Assembly: GCA_903873915.1 (NCBI GenBank)
Contig: CAIQQH010000056.1
Location: forward strand, 1 to 64,000
DNA from: an uncultured Flavobacteriia bacterium
GTDB taxonomy: Bacteria > Bacteroidota > Bacteroidia > Flavobacteriales_D > Crocinitomicaceae
DNA length: 64,000 bases
Direction of reading: 5' to 3'
The notes under the pieces are model-generated. The model did no database searches. It saw only the letters and a list, made by a program, of their open reading frames with translations, and was not told the origin of the DNA. A program made the position numbers and the translations under genes. Position 1 is the first letter of the stretch, and each line of letters starts with the position of its first letter. Below, piece after piece: positions 53,922-62,339 of this stretch.

Positions 53922-56108
53922 TTAACGTGTGAAAAGCATTTCTCTAAATTTCGGCAATGGCCACAATTCATCGTCAACCAGCATTTCAAGTTTGTCTACA
54001 TGGTAACGGATTTCATCAAAATGCACACGTACTTTATCGCAGTAAGCAAACGCCTTGTCTTCTGAATGACTTAGTTTATTTGCGTCTTTGCGTGCCATAA
54101 GCATCGTATCGGCTGCGGCTTTCATTTTATTCATGTGAATAGCAATGCGTTGGATCAATTCAATTTGCGTGTTTGCCGCTTCTTTGCCCGCTTTTGCACC
54201 GAGTACATCAATTAATCCTTGTACATTTTGCAGCAACACATTTTGGTAATTCACAACTGCTGGGATAATCATCGAGTTGATGACATCTCCCATAATTCGC
54301 GCTTCGATTTGAACCTTCATGATGTAGTTTTCAAATTCAATTTCTTGGCGTGCTTCGAGTTCTCGTGGTGTTAAAATCCCCATTTCATCGAACAACCTCA
54401 CTACATGTTTATCTGCCCAAACCTGCAATGCGCGGGGTGTGTCTTTTAGGTTTTTCAATCCGCGTTTCTCGGCATCCTTGACCCATTCCTCGCCATAACC
54501 GTTTCCTTCAAAACGGATCTTCTTTGATTCCTTGATGAGCTTTTGCAGTTCTTTCAAGATGGCTTCGTCCTTGCTTTCACCTTTATCGATACGAACGTCA
54601 ACAGATTTCTTGAAGACCTTCAATTGCTTCGCCATGATGGTATTCAATACAATCATCGCAGATGCACAGTTCGCCGATGAACCTACAGCACGGAATTCGA
54701 ATTTGTTCCCTGTAAAAGCAAAGGGAGATGTACGGTTTCGATCGGTGTTGTCCAACATGATTTGCGGAATTTTTCCGATGTTCAATTTCAATTCTGTTTT
54801 ATCTTCAGGCGTCATTTTCCCTGCCTTGACATTCAGTTCGATGTCATCCAATAATGTTGAAAGCTGCGTTCCGATAAAAGCGGAGATAATCGCTGGGGGT
54901 GCTTCATTTGCTCCCAAGCGGTGATCATTTCCTGCTGAGGCAATGCATGCACGTAGAATATCTGAGTGGTCATGGATGGCTTTTATGGTATTCACGAAGA
55001 AGGTCAGGAACTGAAGGTTTGACTTTGGATTTTTTCCTGGAGCAAGAAGATTTACACCTGTGTTCGTTGCAAGTGACCAGTTGTTGTGTTTTCCAGAACC
55101 ATTGACGCCAGAGAAAGGTTTTTCATGCAACAAAACGCGGAAGTCATGCTTGCGTGCAATTTTCTCCATAAGATCCATCAACATCAGGTTGTGGTCATTG
55201 GCAAGGTTACATTCTTCGAAGATAGGCGCACATTCGAATTGGTTTGGCGCAACCTCATTGTGACGTGTAGTTACTGGAATTCCCAATTGAATGGCTTCTG
55301 TTTCGAAGTCACGCATGTAGGCCGTAACACGCTCTGGAATCGAACCGAAATAGTGGTCTTCCAATTGTTGGCCTTTGGCAGCGGCGTGACCAAACAAGGC
55401 ACGCCCCGTCATCATCAAGTCTGGACGCGCATTAAAAAGGGCTTGGTCAATTAAGAAGTATTCTTGTTCCCAACCTAGAGTCGCGTTCACTTTAGTGACA
55501 TTTTTGTCGAAATATTGGCAAACTTCAACTGCAGCTTGATCAACAGCGTTCAGTGCTTTTAATAATGGCATTTTGTAATCCAACGATTCACCAGTATACG
55601 AGATGAAAATGGTTGGAATACACAATGTTTTACCAATCACAAAGGCAGGAGAAGAAGGATCCCATGCCGTATATCCGCGTGCTTCAAAGGTATTTCGGAT
55701 TCCTCCATTTGGGAACGAAGATGCATCTGGTTCTTGTTGAACCAATAAGTCACCGTCAAATCGTTCAATCGCTTTTCCTGGACCAACGGGTTTAAAGAAG
55801 GCATCGTGTTTTTCTGCAGTTGAACCAGTCAGAGGCTGAAACCAATGCGTGTAGTGCGTTGCACCTTTTGTCAAGGCCCAATCCTTCATGGCAGAGGCAA
55901 CTTGATCTGCCATTTTTCGGTCTAGTCGCGTTCCATTTTGAATGGATTCTATCATGGATTTGAAGGCATCTGACGGAAGGTATTCGCGCATAATTTCCAA
56001 ATGGAAAACACTTTTCCCATACAATTCAGATACTTTTCCATCATATTCAATATGTTTTGGTGTTCGATTGAGCACATCTTGATACGCTTTCTGTCTTTTT
56101 GTTGCCAT
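53922..56108 (-). CDS. glnN: glutamine synthetase type III
   Basis: ATP-dependent synthesis of glutamine from glutamate and ammonium. The 728 residues match GSIII, the long form common in Bacteroidetes and cyanobacteria: GATHYTHWFQPLTG, DGDLLVQQEPDASSFPNGG, GWEQEYFLID, TRHNEVAPNQFECAP, VNGSGKHNNWSLATN, GNDHRLGANEAPP, NRTSPFAFTGNKFEFRAVGSS. ATG 56108 is used; TTG 56126 in frame precedes it. Followed by its own terminator. Confidence 0.97.
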   Translation of the reverse strand: MATKRQKAYQDVLNRTPKHIEYDGKVSELYGKSVFHLEIMREYLPSDAFKSMIESIQNGTRLDRKMADQVASAMKDWALTKGATHYTHWFQPLTGSTAEKHDAFFKPVGPGKAIERFDGDLLVQQEPDASSFPNGGIRNTFEARGYTAWDPSSPAFVIGKTLCIPTIFISYTGESLDYKMPLLKALNAVDQAAVEVCQYFDKNVTKVNATLGWEQEYFLIDQALFNARPDLMMTGRALFGHAAAKGQQLEDHYFGSIPERVTAYMRDFETEAIQLGIPVTTRHNEVAPNQFECAPIFEECNLANDHNLMLMDLMEKIARKHDFRVLLHEKPFSGVNGSGKHNNWSLATNTGVNLLAPGKNPKSNLQFLTFFVNTIKAIHDHSDILRACIASAGNDHRLGANEAPPAIISAFIGTQLSTLLDDIELNVKAGKMTPEDKTELKLNIGKIPQIMLDNTDRNRTSPFAFTGNKFEFRAVGSSANCASAMIVLNTIMAKQLKVFKKSVDVRIDKGESKDEAILKELQKLIKESKKIRFEGNGYGEEWVKDAEKRGLKNLKDTPRALQVWADKHVVRLFDEMGILTPRELEARQEIEFENYIMKVQIEARIMGDVINSMIIPAVVNYQNVLLQNVQGLIDVLGAKAGKEAANTQIELIQRIAIHMNKMKAAADTMLMARKDANKLSHSEDKAFAYCDKVRVHFDEIRYHVDKLEMLVDDELWPLPKFREMLFTR

Positions 56109-56212
56109 TTTTGAATTTTTTTTCAAATTTAACTCAAAATAGAGGGGGTACTTTCTGAAAAATGTAATTTTTTATCAACAAGTGACTTTTTAAATGGGGG
56201 CATTTTAAAAAA

Positions 56213-56590
56213 TTACTAATTACTAATTACGAGTTACGAATTTAGTGGCTCCGCCCCAGCGGACACGTGAAGTGCGCTAGCAGACTCGAAGCTATGAATT
56301 ACTAATTATGAATTACGAGTTACGAGTTGCGAATTTGGTGGCTCCGCCCTATCGGACACGTGAGGTGCGCTAGCAGATCCGAAGCTATGAATTACTAATT
56401 ACGAATTATGAATTACGAATTTGGTGGCTCCGCCCCAGCGGACACGTGAGGTGCGCTAGCAGACTCGAAGCCACGGGTTACGAGTTGCGAATTACGACTT
56501 TGAGTTTTAACCATTCGAAGTGCGATCTAGTCTATTGTCCTTTAGTCCATTGTCTTTCAAACTTCGAAGCTCAAAGAGCGAAGAAGTGTC
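56213..56590. repeat. triplicated repeat unit of about 90 bases
   Basis: Three near-copies start at about 56245, 56338 and 56424. Each has GTGGCTCCGCC, then CGGACACGTGA, GTGCGCTAGCAG, TCGAAGC and a heptamer tract (ATTACGA types). The right end holds an inverted copy of the CTTCTTCGCTC module. No gene is seen. Confidence 0.9.
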
Positions 56591-56600
56591 TTTTATGCAA

Positions 56601-57482
56601 TTAAAGTTTCACCACTCTCACTGTTTCCTTGAATTCTTTGGATTGAATCATCACCAAGTAAATGCTGGGAGCGAGGTTCGTTAAGTCCATTGCTTGCTCA
56701 AAGCTTCCACGTTCAATTTTTCCGTTGAATACGGCTTGAATGAATTGGCCTTGGTTGGAGAAGAGTTGGATATTTGCATCGATAGCATTTGGGATTCCAA
56801 GTTTTAATGTACTCGATTCTATAGCCGGATTTGGGTAAGCTATAGCAGAAAAGTATGTAGGTATTGGATTTCCATTGGCGTCTAGCTCAATTACAGGTTG
56901 GATTTGCTGGGTATATTCATAATAAGCGGGCAACATGGCAATATCTCCCATCATGGTATAATTCAATGCATGTTTTTCATTTTCAATTGCTTCAATCTCT
57001 TGGATAACTTCTTGTGGCATTTCCATCTCACCCATGGTCACTTCTTCTAGCTCCTGAATGATGGGGATATTCACCCATTCAAATTCTTTTTCTGCAGTTT
57101 CATTTTGTTGTTGTTGAACAACTTCTGTCAATTTTTTTTGAGTAATTCGGATTTGTTCTTCCTGCTGCTGATTGGTGCAACTGAATAATGTTAGCCCGAA
57201 AACAATCAACAGTGAAGCCACCATGGCACGTTGCATGTGAGACCGTGTGCCTCGGGACCAGCGTTCGTATTCGAGATTCAATGAATCAAGTTGGGTGTTT
57301 TTAATGCGCGTGCAAATCGACTGATGCTGGTTCTGTAGGATTACAGAATGAATTTCAGTGTTGGACATCTTGGTCAGATCAAGTACATTTTTTGCACACG
57401 ACTGACAAAATGAACCTTTTTCATTTGGGGTCATTGCTTTCCAATCTTCGGAACACGGCGTTTGAATCTGAATGTATTTCAT
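56601..57482 (-). CDS. T9SS sorting-tail protein with N-terminal zinc-ribbon-like domain
   Basis: A 293-residue protein in three parts: residues 1-65 with paired cysteines (CSEDWKAM, FCQSCAKNVLDLTKMSNTEI) like a Bacteroidetes cytoplasmic domain; one membrane helix at about 84-101 (MVASLLIVFGLTLFSC) ; and a C-terminal Por-type domain of about 75 residues (YPNPAIESSTLKLGIPN, LTNLAPSIYLVMIQSKEFKETVRVVKL-type end, key part SIYLVMIQ). There is no classical signal peptide at the N-terminus, odd for T9SS cargo. Confidence 0.75.
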   Translation of the reverse strand: MKYIQIQTPCSEDWKAMTPNEKGSFCQSCAKNVLDLTKMSNTEIHSVILQNQHQSICTRIKNTQLDSLNLEYERWSRGTRSHMQRAMVASLLIVFGLTLFSCTNQQQEEQIRITQKKLTEVVQQQQNETAEKEFEWVNIPIIQELEEVTMGEMEMPQEVIQEIEAIENEKHALNYTMMGDIAMLPAYYEYTQQIQPVIELDANGNPIPTYFSAIAYPNPAIESSTLKLGIPNAIDANIQLFSNQGQFIQAVFNGKIERGSFEQAMDLTNLAPSIYLVMIQSKEFKETVRVVKL

Positions 57483-58204
57483 GGCTTTAAGTTTTATCGG
57501 TGTGAACTTACACCTTGATGTAGATTAGGTTCATTTTCCATACGAAGGGACAAAAGACACTTCTTCGCTCGTTGAGCTTCGAAGTTTGAAAGACAAAGGA
57601 CAAAAGACTTGGGCTGAGGTGCGCAGCATACTCGAAGCCATGAGGGACGAAGGACCGCTATGGGAACATAGACCGCCTTCGGCTGATAGAACATGGACCG
57701 CTTCGCTTATGGATAATGGATTTTAAGACGTCAAGATTTCAGGACTTGGACTGAGGTACACTAGCAGACTCGAAGCCACAAAAGACTTGATCGCACTTCA
57801 ATTGATTGAGATAACTCGTCATTAGTAACTAGTCATTCGTAATTTAAAGACAAAAGACACTTCTTCGCTCGTTGAGCTTCGAAGGACAAGGGATTTCGAG
57901 CTATAATTTTATTTAAATCAATATTCTATGCTCCATATTCCATTACAAGGAACGCTGCGCTTCAAGAATTGATCAAACTTCGAATTGCCGAAGGCATCAA
58001 ATTCCGATAGGATCAAATTTGCAAATTCCGACAGGAACAAATTATGAATTTTTCAAATTCCGTCAGGAACAAATTATAATTTTTTCAAATTCGTAACTCA
58101 CATTTCGTGGCTTCGAGACTGCTATCGCACCTCAGCCACCAAAATCATAATTAGTACCTTTTATTTGACAACTCGTCACTATCTTTGCACCAAATAAAAT
58201 TGTC
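57483..58204. repeat. mosaic repeat region
   Basis: 720 bases without a gene: two CTTCTTCGCTCGTTGAGCTT modules (about 57560, 57857), hairpin elements at 57612-57640, 57750-57772 and 58107-58139, a CCGCCTTCGGCTG module near 57672, heptamers near 57825, and tandem CAAATTCCGNCAGGAACAAA units (57998-58075). Confidence 0.85.
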
Positions 58205-58684
58205 ATGATTCAGCGCATTCAATCCATTTATCTCGCGATCTCTATTATTCTTCTGTCTATCGTTGCTGTCGGTGCAGATGTATTTCATTTTGCAGGAAAA
58301 AATTCATCATTCGTTTTTGATTCCTTTGGCATTCAACAGGTTAAAATTGGCAATGGTGAAGGATTAATGATGGTGAGTAAATATCCCCTTTACATTGGTT
58401 TGATTGCCTTGGTGCTTTTGCTTTTCATTACCTTGATGGCTTACAAAAACTTGAATCGTCAACTGAAATTGGTCCGTACCGTATTTTATATGTATGTTTT
58501 AATGATCATTGGTTTGGTCGTATTCTCAGTCCTGGGAATTGATGACCTGGCGAATGAACCATTGAAACGCCAGCTAGGTGCTGGTTTCTTCCTGTTCGTT
58601 GCAGGGTTGCCATTTGTGTTCATGGCCAATCTCTCCATCAAACGCGACAAAGGATTGATCGACTCATTGAACAGACTGCGTTAA
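58205..58684 (+). CDS. DUF4293 membrane protein
   Basis: A 159-residue protein with four membrane helices (about 5-25, 60-80, 92-112, 125-145) that fits DUF4293, restricted to Bacteroidetes, starting IQRIQSIYL as usual. Function unknown. It is one base from the ABC-F gene, so the two are co-transcribed. Confidence 0.88.
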   Translation: MIQRIQSIYLAISIILLSIVAVGADVFHFAGKNSSFVFDSFGIQQVKIGNGEGLMMVSKYPLYIGLIALVLLLFITLMAYKNLNRQLKLVRTVFYMYVLMIIGLVVFSVLGIDDLANEPLKRQLGAGFFLFVAGLPFVFMANLSIKRDKGLIDSLNRLR

Positions 58685-58685
58685 C

Positions 58686-60572
58686 ATGAATTATTTATCG
58701 GTAGAAAATCTCACCAAATCGTTTGGTGACAGGCTTATTTTTGGTGACCTGACCTTTGGAATTGATCAAGGACAAAAAGTAGCCATTGTCGCCAAAAACG
58801 GAAATGGTAAAACGACCTTGTTGCGTTGCTTGATGGGGATGGAGGACTGTGATAGCGGTCGTGTTGTCTACAGAAATGATCTCCGCGTAGCGTTCATGGA
58901 GCAAAGTGAAAACTTAGATGAAACGCATAGCATCTTCGAAGCAGTATTTTCACACGATCTTCCCGAACTTCAAATTGTAAAGAAATACAACCAGGCGCTG
59001 CGCGATGGCGATGAAGAGGCGGTTAACGCCTGTTACGATGAATTGACCGAGCTCAATGCCTGGGATATGGAGGTGAAGGTCAATCAAATCCTTTCCGTAC
59101 TGAAATTGGACAATACTGATTTGTTGATTGGCACCCTTTCTGGTGGACAAAAGAAGCGCGTGGCTTTGGCACAAGTACTTGTGGCTGAAGCAGATTTTTT
59201 GATTCTAGATGAGCCAACTAACCACCTAGACCTCGACATGATTGAATGGTTAGAAGAATACCTTTCAAAGTCAAAGTCTACTATTCTAATGGTAACACAC
59301 GATCGGTACTTCTTGGAGGTAGTGTGTGATACCATTTATGAATTGGAGGATCGAACGATTTACAAGTACAAAGGAAATTTCTCCTACTACTTGGAGAAAA
59401 AAGCAGAACGTACAGAGCAGTTGTCTTCTTCCATTGACAAAGCACGCAATGCCTTTAAAAAGGAATTGGAATGGATTCGTCGTCAGCCCAAAGCAAGAAG
59501 CACAAAGCAGAAAGCGCGCATCGATTCTTTTCAAGACGTCAAAATGGCAGCGAGTCAACGTATCGATGAGGATGAAATAGATATTCCAGTGAAAATGGAG
59601 CGCCTAGGATCGAAAATTCTTGAACTCCATAAAGTAGGGAAGTCCTTTGGCGAGAAGGTCATTCTAGATGGCTTTACGTATAATTTTCAACGCAAGGAAC
59701 GTTTGGGAATTGTAGGAAACAATGGAACTGGAAAATCTACGTTTCTAAACATCATTCAAAGTCGTGAAGAAGCCGATCGCGGTAAAGTTGTTACGGGTGA
59801 AACGGTAGTCTTTGGCTACTATTCACAAGATTTGATCAAGGTAGATGAGGACAAAAAGGTCATTGATGTCATTCGCGATATTGCTGAATTTATTCCCTTA
59901 GAGAAAGGCAAGCAGTTATCTGCAGCGCAGTTTTTGGAAAAATTTCTTTTCGAACGAAGCATGCATTACAACTTCGTGCATAAGTTGAGCGGTGGGGAGA
60001 AGCGTCGCTTGAAGTTGATGACCGTGTTGATGTCCAATCCAAACTTCCTGATTTTGGATGAGCCAACGAATGACCTAGATATCTTCGTAATGTCTGTGTT
60101 GGAAGATTATCTCCGCACCTTCGAAGGCTGTTTGATTGTTGTTTCTCACGACCGTTACTTCATGGATAAAATGGTGGATCACCTTTTTGTGTTCGAAGGA
60201 GAAGGTGCTGTTAAGGATATTATTGGAAATTACACGGAATACCGCAAGCAAACTGCCGTCGATTACAAGAAAGAAAAGCAGGAGGCCAAAGATGGCACGC
60301 CTACGGAGAAGGTTAAAGTGACGCAATTGACATCCTCTTCGGATAAATCTGCAGAGAAGCGAAAACTGACGTTCAAGGAAAAGGAAGAATTCAAGGTACT
60401 TGAAAAGGACATGGAATCATTGGAAGCTGAGAAGCTAATACTCACAGAAAAACTATCTGATGCCTCACTTTCAAATGAAGAGTTGATGAACGCAGGAAAT
60501 CGAATTTCGGAAGTGGTAGCCAAACTTGACTTCGTCACGGACAGATGGTTGGAGTTGTCTGAGTTCGTTTAG
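58686..60572 (+). CDS. ABC-F family ATPase, Uup-like
   Basis: A soluble 628-residue protein with two ABC domains: Walker A NGNGKTTL and NGTGKSTF, signatures LSGGQKKR and LSGGEKRR, Walker B with DEPTNHLD and DEPTNDLD. A linker between the domains and a C-terminal coiled coil (about 545-625) match Uup. ABC-F proteins act on the ribosome in translation quality control or on DNA structures. No membrane helices. Confidence 0.94.
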   Translation: MNYLSVENLTKSFGDRLIFGDLTFGIDQGQKVAIVAKNGNGKTTLLRCLMGMEDCDSGRVVYRNDLRVAFMEQSENLDETHSIFEAVFSHDLPELQIVKKYNQALRDGDEEAVNACYDELTELNAWDMEVKVNQILSVLKLDNTDLLIGTLSGGQKKRVALAQVLVAEADFLILDEPTNHLDLDMIEWLEEYLSKSKSTILMVTHDRYFLEVVCDTIYELEDRTIYKYKGNFSYYLEKKAERTEQLSSSIDKARNAFKKELEWIRRQPKARSTKQKARIDSFQDVKMAASQRIDEDEIDIPVKMERLGSKILELHKVGKSFGEKVILDGFTYNFQRKERLGIVGNNGTGKSTFLNIIQSREEADRGKVVTGETVVFGYYSQDLIKVDEDKKVIDVIRDIAEFIPLEKGKQLSAAQFLEKFLFERSMHYNFVHKLSGGEKRRLKLMTVLMSNPNFLILDEPTNDLDIFVMSVLEDYLRTFEGCLIVVSHDRYFMDKMVDHLFVFEGEGAVKDIIGNYTEYRKQTAVDYKKEKQEAKDGTPTEKVKVTQLTSSSDKSAEKRKLTFKEKEEFKVLEKDMESLEAEKLILTEKLSDASLSNEELMNAGNRISEVVAKLDFVTDRWLELSEFV

Positions 60573-60648
60573 AGGATAGTGTAAAATTGCCTCGTATACA
60601 TTTTCATCGCGTTTTTTTTTAAAACTTTCCTAGCAATTCGGTCGTAAC

Positions 60649-61764
60649 CTAATTTTTAGATAGAATCGATTCGTTCAATTCATAATTTGTGCTGCGCCCT
60701 CCCTTTTTACTTTTGACTAAAATTTCTTTTTCAATTAACGACTGGATATCCCGCAAAGCAGTATCCTGAGAGCATTTTGTGATTTTTGACCATTTCGTTG
60801 TATTTAAAACACCGTCGAAGTCCTCTAATAGCATATTTAAAATTTTACGTTGTCTGTCATTTATAGTGTTTTGTGAAATTTTAAGCCAGAACAAATGTTT
60901 ATCGATTATCTTTTCGAGAATTTTCTCTGAATTCTGAATTGCATTAAGAAGACAATTTAAAAACCACACTAGCCAGTTTGTTATATCAAGATGGCCTTTT
61001 TGAGTTTTTTCTAATATGTCATAATATGAATTTCTTTCTTTTCTTATTTGTGCGGACATGCTATAGAAACGGTTGGATTGCTCATCGGATCTTGCAAGAA
61101 GCATGTCGCATATTGCCCTTGAGATTCTGCCATTTCCATCTTCAAAAGGGTGGATTGTGACAAACCATAAATGTGCAATTGCGGCCTTTAAAACTGGATC
61201 ATTTTCTTCATTTAAATTGAACCAATCAAGAAAAAGCTTCATTTCGTGTTCAATTTTTGAAGCCGGTATTGCTTGATAATGCACTTTTTCTTTACCCAAT
61301 GCACCTGAGACAACTTGCATAGGTCCCGTCGAATCATCTCTCCATGATCCAGTTAAAATTCTGTAAAGTCCACTCATGCCAGATGGAAAAAGTGAATTTT
61401 GCCATGCGAACAACCGATCTTTTGTAAGTTCGATCTCGAAATTTTTTGTAGCATCTATCATCAAATCTACAATGCCATCTACATGCCTCTCAGAGTATAT
61501 TAAACCAGAAATTTCAAGGCCCAATCTTCGCGCGATTGAAGACCTAACTTGATCAATATTTAAGTATTCCCCTTCAATCTCTGTAGATTTCATGATTTCA
61601 ATCGTTAGGATTTCAAGATTTGCCTTATTTCGCAATTCAAACCCTAATGCTCCCATTTTTCCAATTAGTCTGCCCTGTTGATTTCTAACATACGAAAGCA
61701 GTGGGATAAGTTTATTATTGTCCCAATGAAAAACTGGCCAGTTTGTGTTGTTGTAAATGTACAT
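60649..61764 (-). CDS. Fic-family AMP-transferase with inhibitory helix and HTH
   Basis: About 371 residues: N-terminal DUF4172-like part with an inhibitory helix motif STEIEG (residues 60-65, form [ST]xxxE[GN]), the Fic motif HPFEDGNGR beginning at His205, and a C-terminal winged helix-turn-helix (CSQDTALRDIQSLIEKEILVK). Fic enzymes transfer AMP or other nucleotide parts to proteins; here an internal Glu64 should hold the site off. ATG 61764 chosen, since FHWDNN follows at the family position. A palindrome lies upstream. Confidence 0.92.
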   Translation of the reverse strand: MYIYNNTNWPVFHWDNNKLIPLLSYVRNQQGRLIGKMGALGFELRNKANLEILTIEIMKSTEIEGEYLNIDQVRSSIARRLGLEISGLIYSERHVDGIVDLMIDATKNFEIELTKDRLFAWQNSLFPSGMSGLYRILTGSWRDDSTGPMQVVSGALGKEKVHYQAIPASKIEHEMKLFLDWFNLNEENDPVLKAAIAHLWFVTIHPFEDGNGRISRAICDMLLARSDEQSNRFYSMSAQIRKERNSYYDILEKTQKGHLDITNWLVWFLNCLLNAIQNSEKILEKIIDKHLFWLKISQNTINDRQRKILNMLLEDFDGVLNTTKWSKITKCSQDTALRDIQSLIEKEILVKSKKGGRSTNYELNESILSKN

Positions 61765-61823
61765 AAGTTTTTTTCTCCGCGTTTTTTGCGATGAATATAC
61801 CAATTATTCACCGCAAACTTGAA

Positions 61824-61850
61824 TTATATCCGAAAATTTTGCGGATAATA
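61824..61850. promoter_or_regulatory. palindrome upstream of the Fic gene
   Basis: TATCCG and CGGATA (61827-61832, 61842-61847) flank AAAATTTTG, about 65 bases before the Fic start. Two more CCGCAAA/GCGATG-like partial copies lie nearby. It could be the operator of the HTH of the Fic protein. Confidence 0.5.
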
Positions 61851-61963
61851 TGGTTGTGAAATCAATCAATATTGTCAGAAGTTACTGCTTTAGACGTTTT
61901 AAAAAATGAATAGGGCTATTCTTTTCACTCAAAAAACTATTCAATAATTATAAAATTAGGCAC

Positions 61964-62329
61964 TTATGGTTGGATTTGGAACTGAATGTCATCTGCTTGA
62001 ATCATCGAATAGACCGTTACGAGATGAAATGCTGCAATCAATACATTGCAAATGACAATTGGGTTTTTAATGCTTTTCACCGTAAAAGGACTGAGTACTT
62101 TATAGATAATTTGCATCACAAATAGACCAAATGCGAGCTTGAAATCTGTGAAAAAAAGCAGTGCGAAGGATGCCGTTAAAATCGTCAAATAAATAGCAAG
62201 TAAAATCCCACGAGCAGGCGTAAAAATCCCTGCCGCAAATTCCATGTGCCTATAATTCACGAGCAGCGCAATGCAAACGGGGATGAGCACAATAATATTC
62301 AGTAGGAGCGAAGCTGTGACCATAACCAT
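61964..62329 (-). CDS. small membrane protein, four helices
   Basis: A 121-residue hydrophobic protein with helices at about 5-25, 42-60, 65-80 and 90-110. No family recognised. Begins ten bases after the M1 gene stop, so both are one transcript. Confidence 0.75.
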   Translation of the reverse strand: MVMVTASLLLNIIVLIPVCIALLVNYRHMEFAAGIFTPARGILLAIYLTILTASFALLFFTDFKLAFGLFVMQIIYKVLSPFTVKSIKNPIVICNVLIAAFHLVTVYSMIQADDIQFQIQP

Positions 62330-62339
62330 TTGAAGGACA

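Noticed and set aside
56213-58204. IS element remnants
   Set aside because: No transposase-like frame and no long terminal inverted repeats; only short repeat modules.
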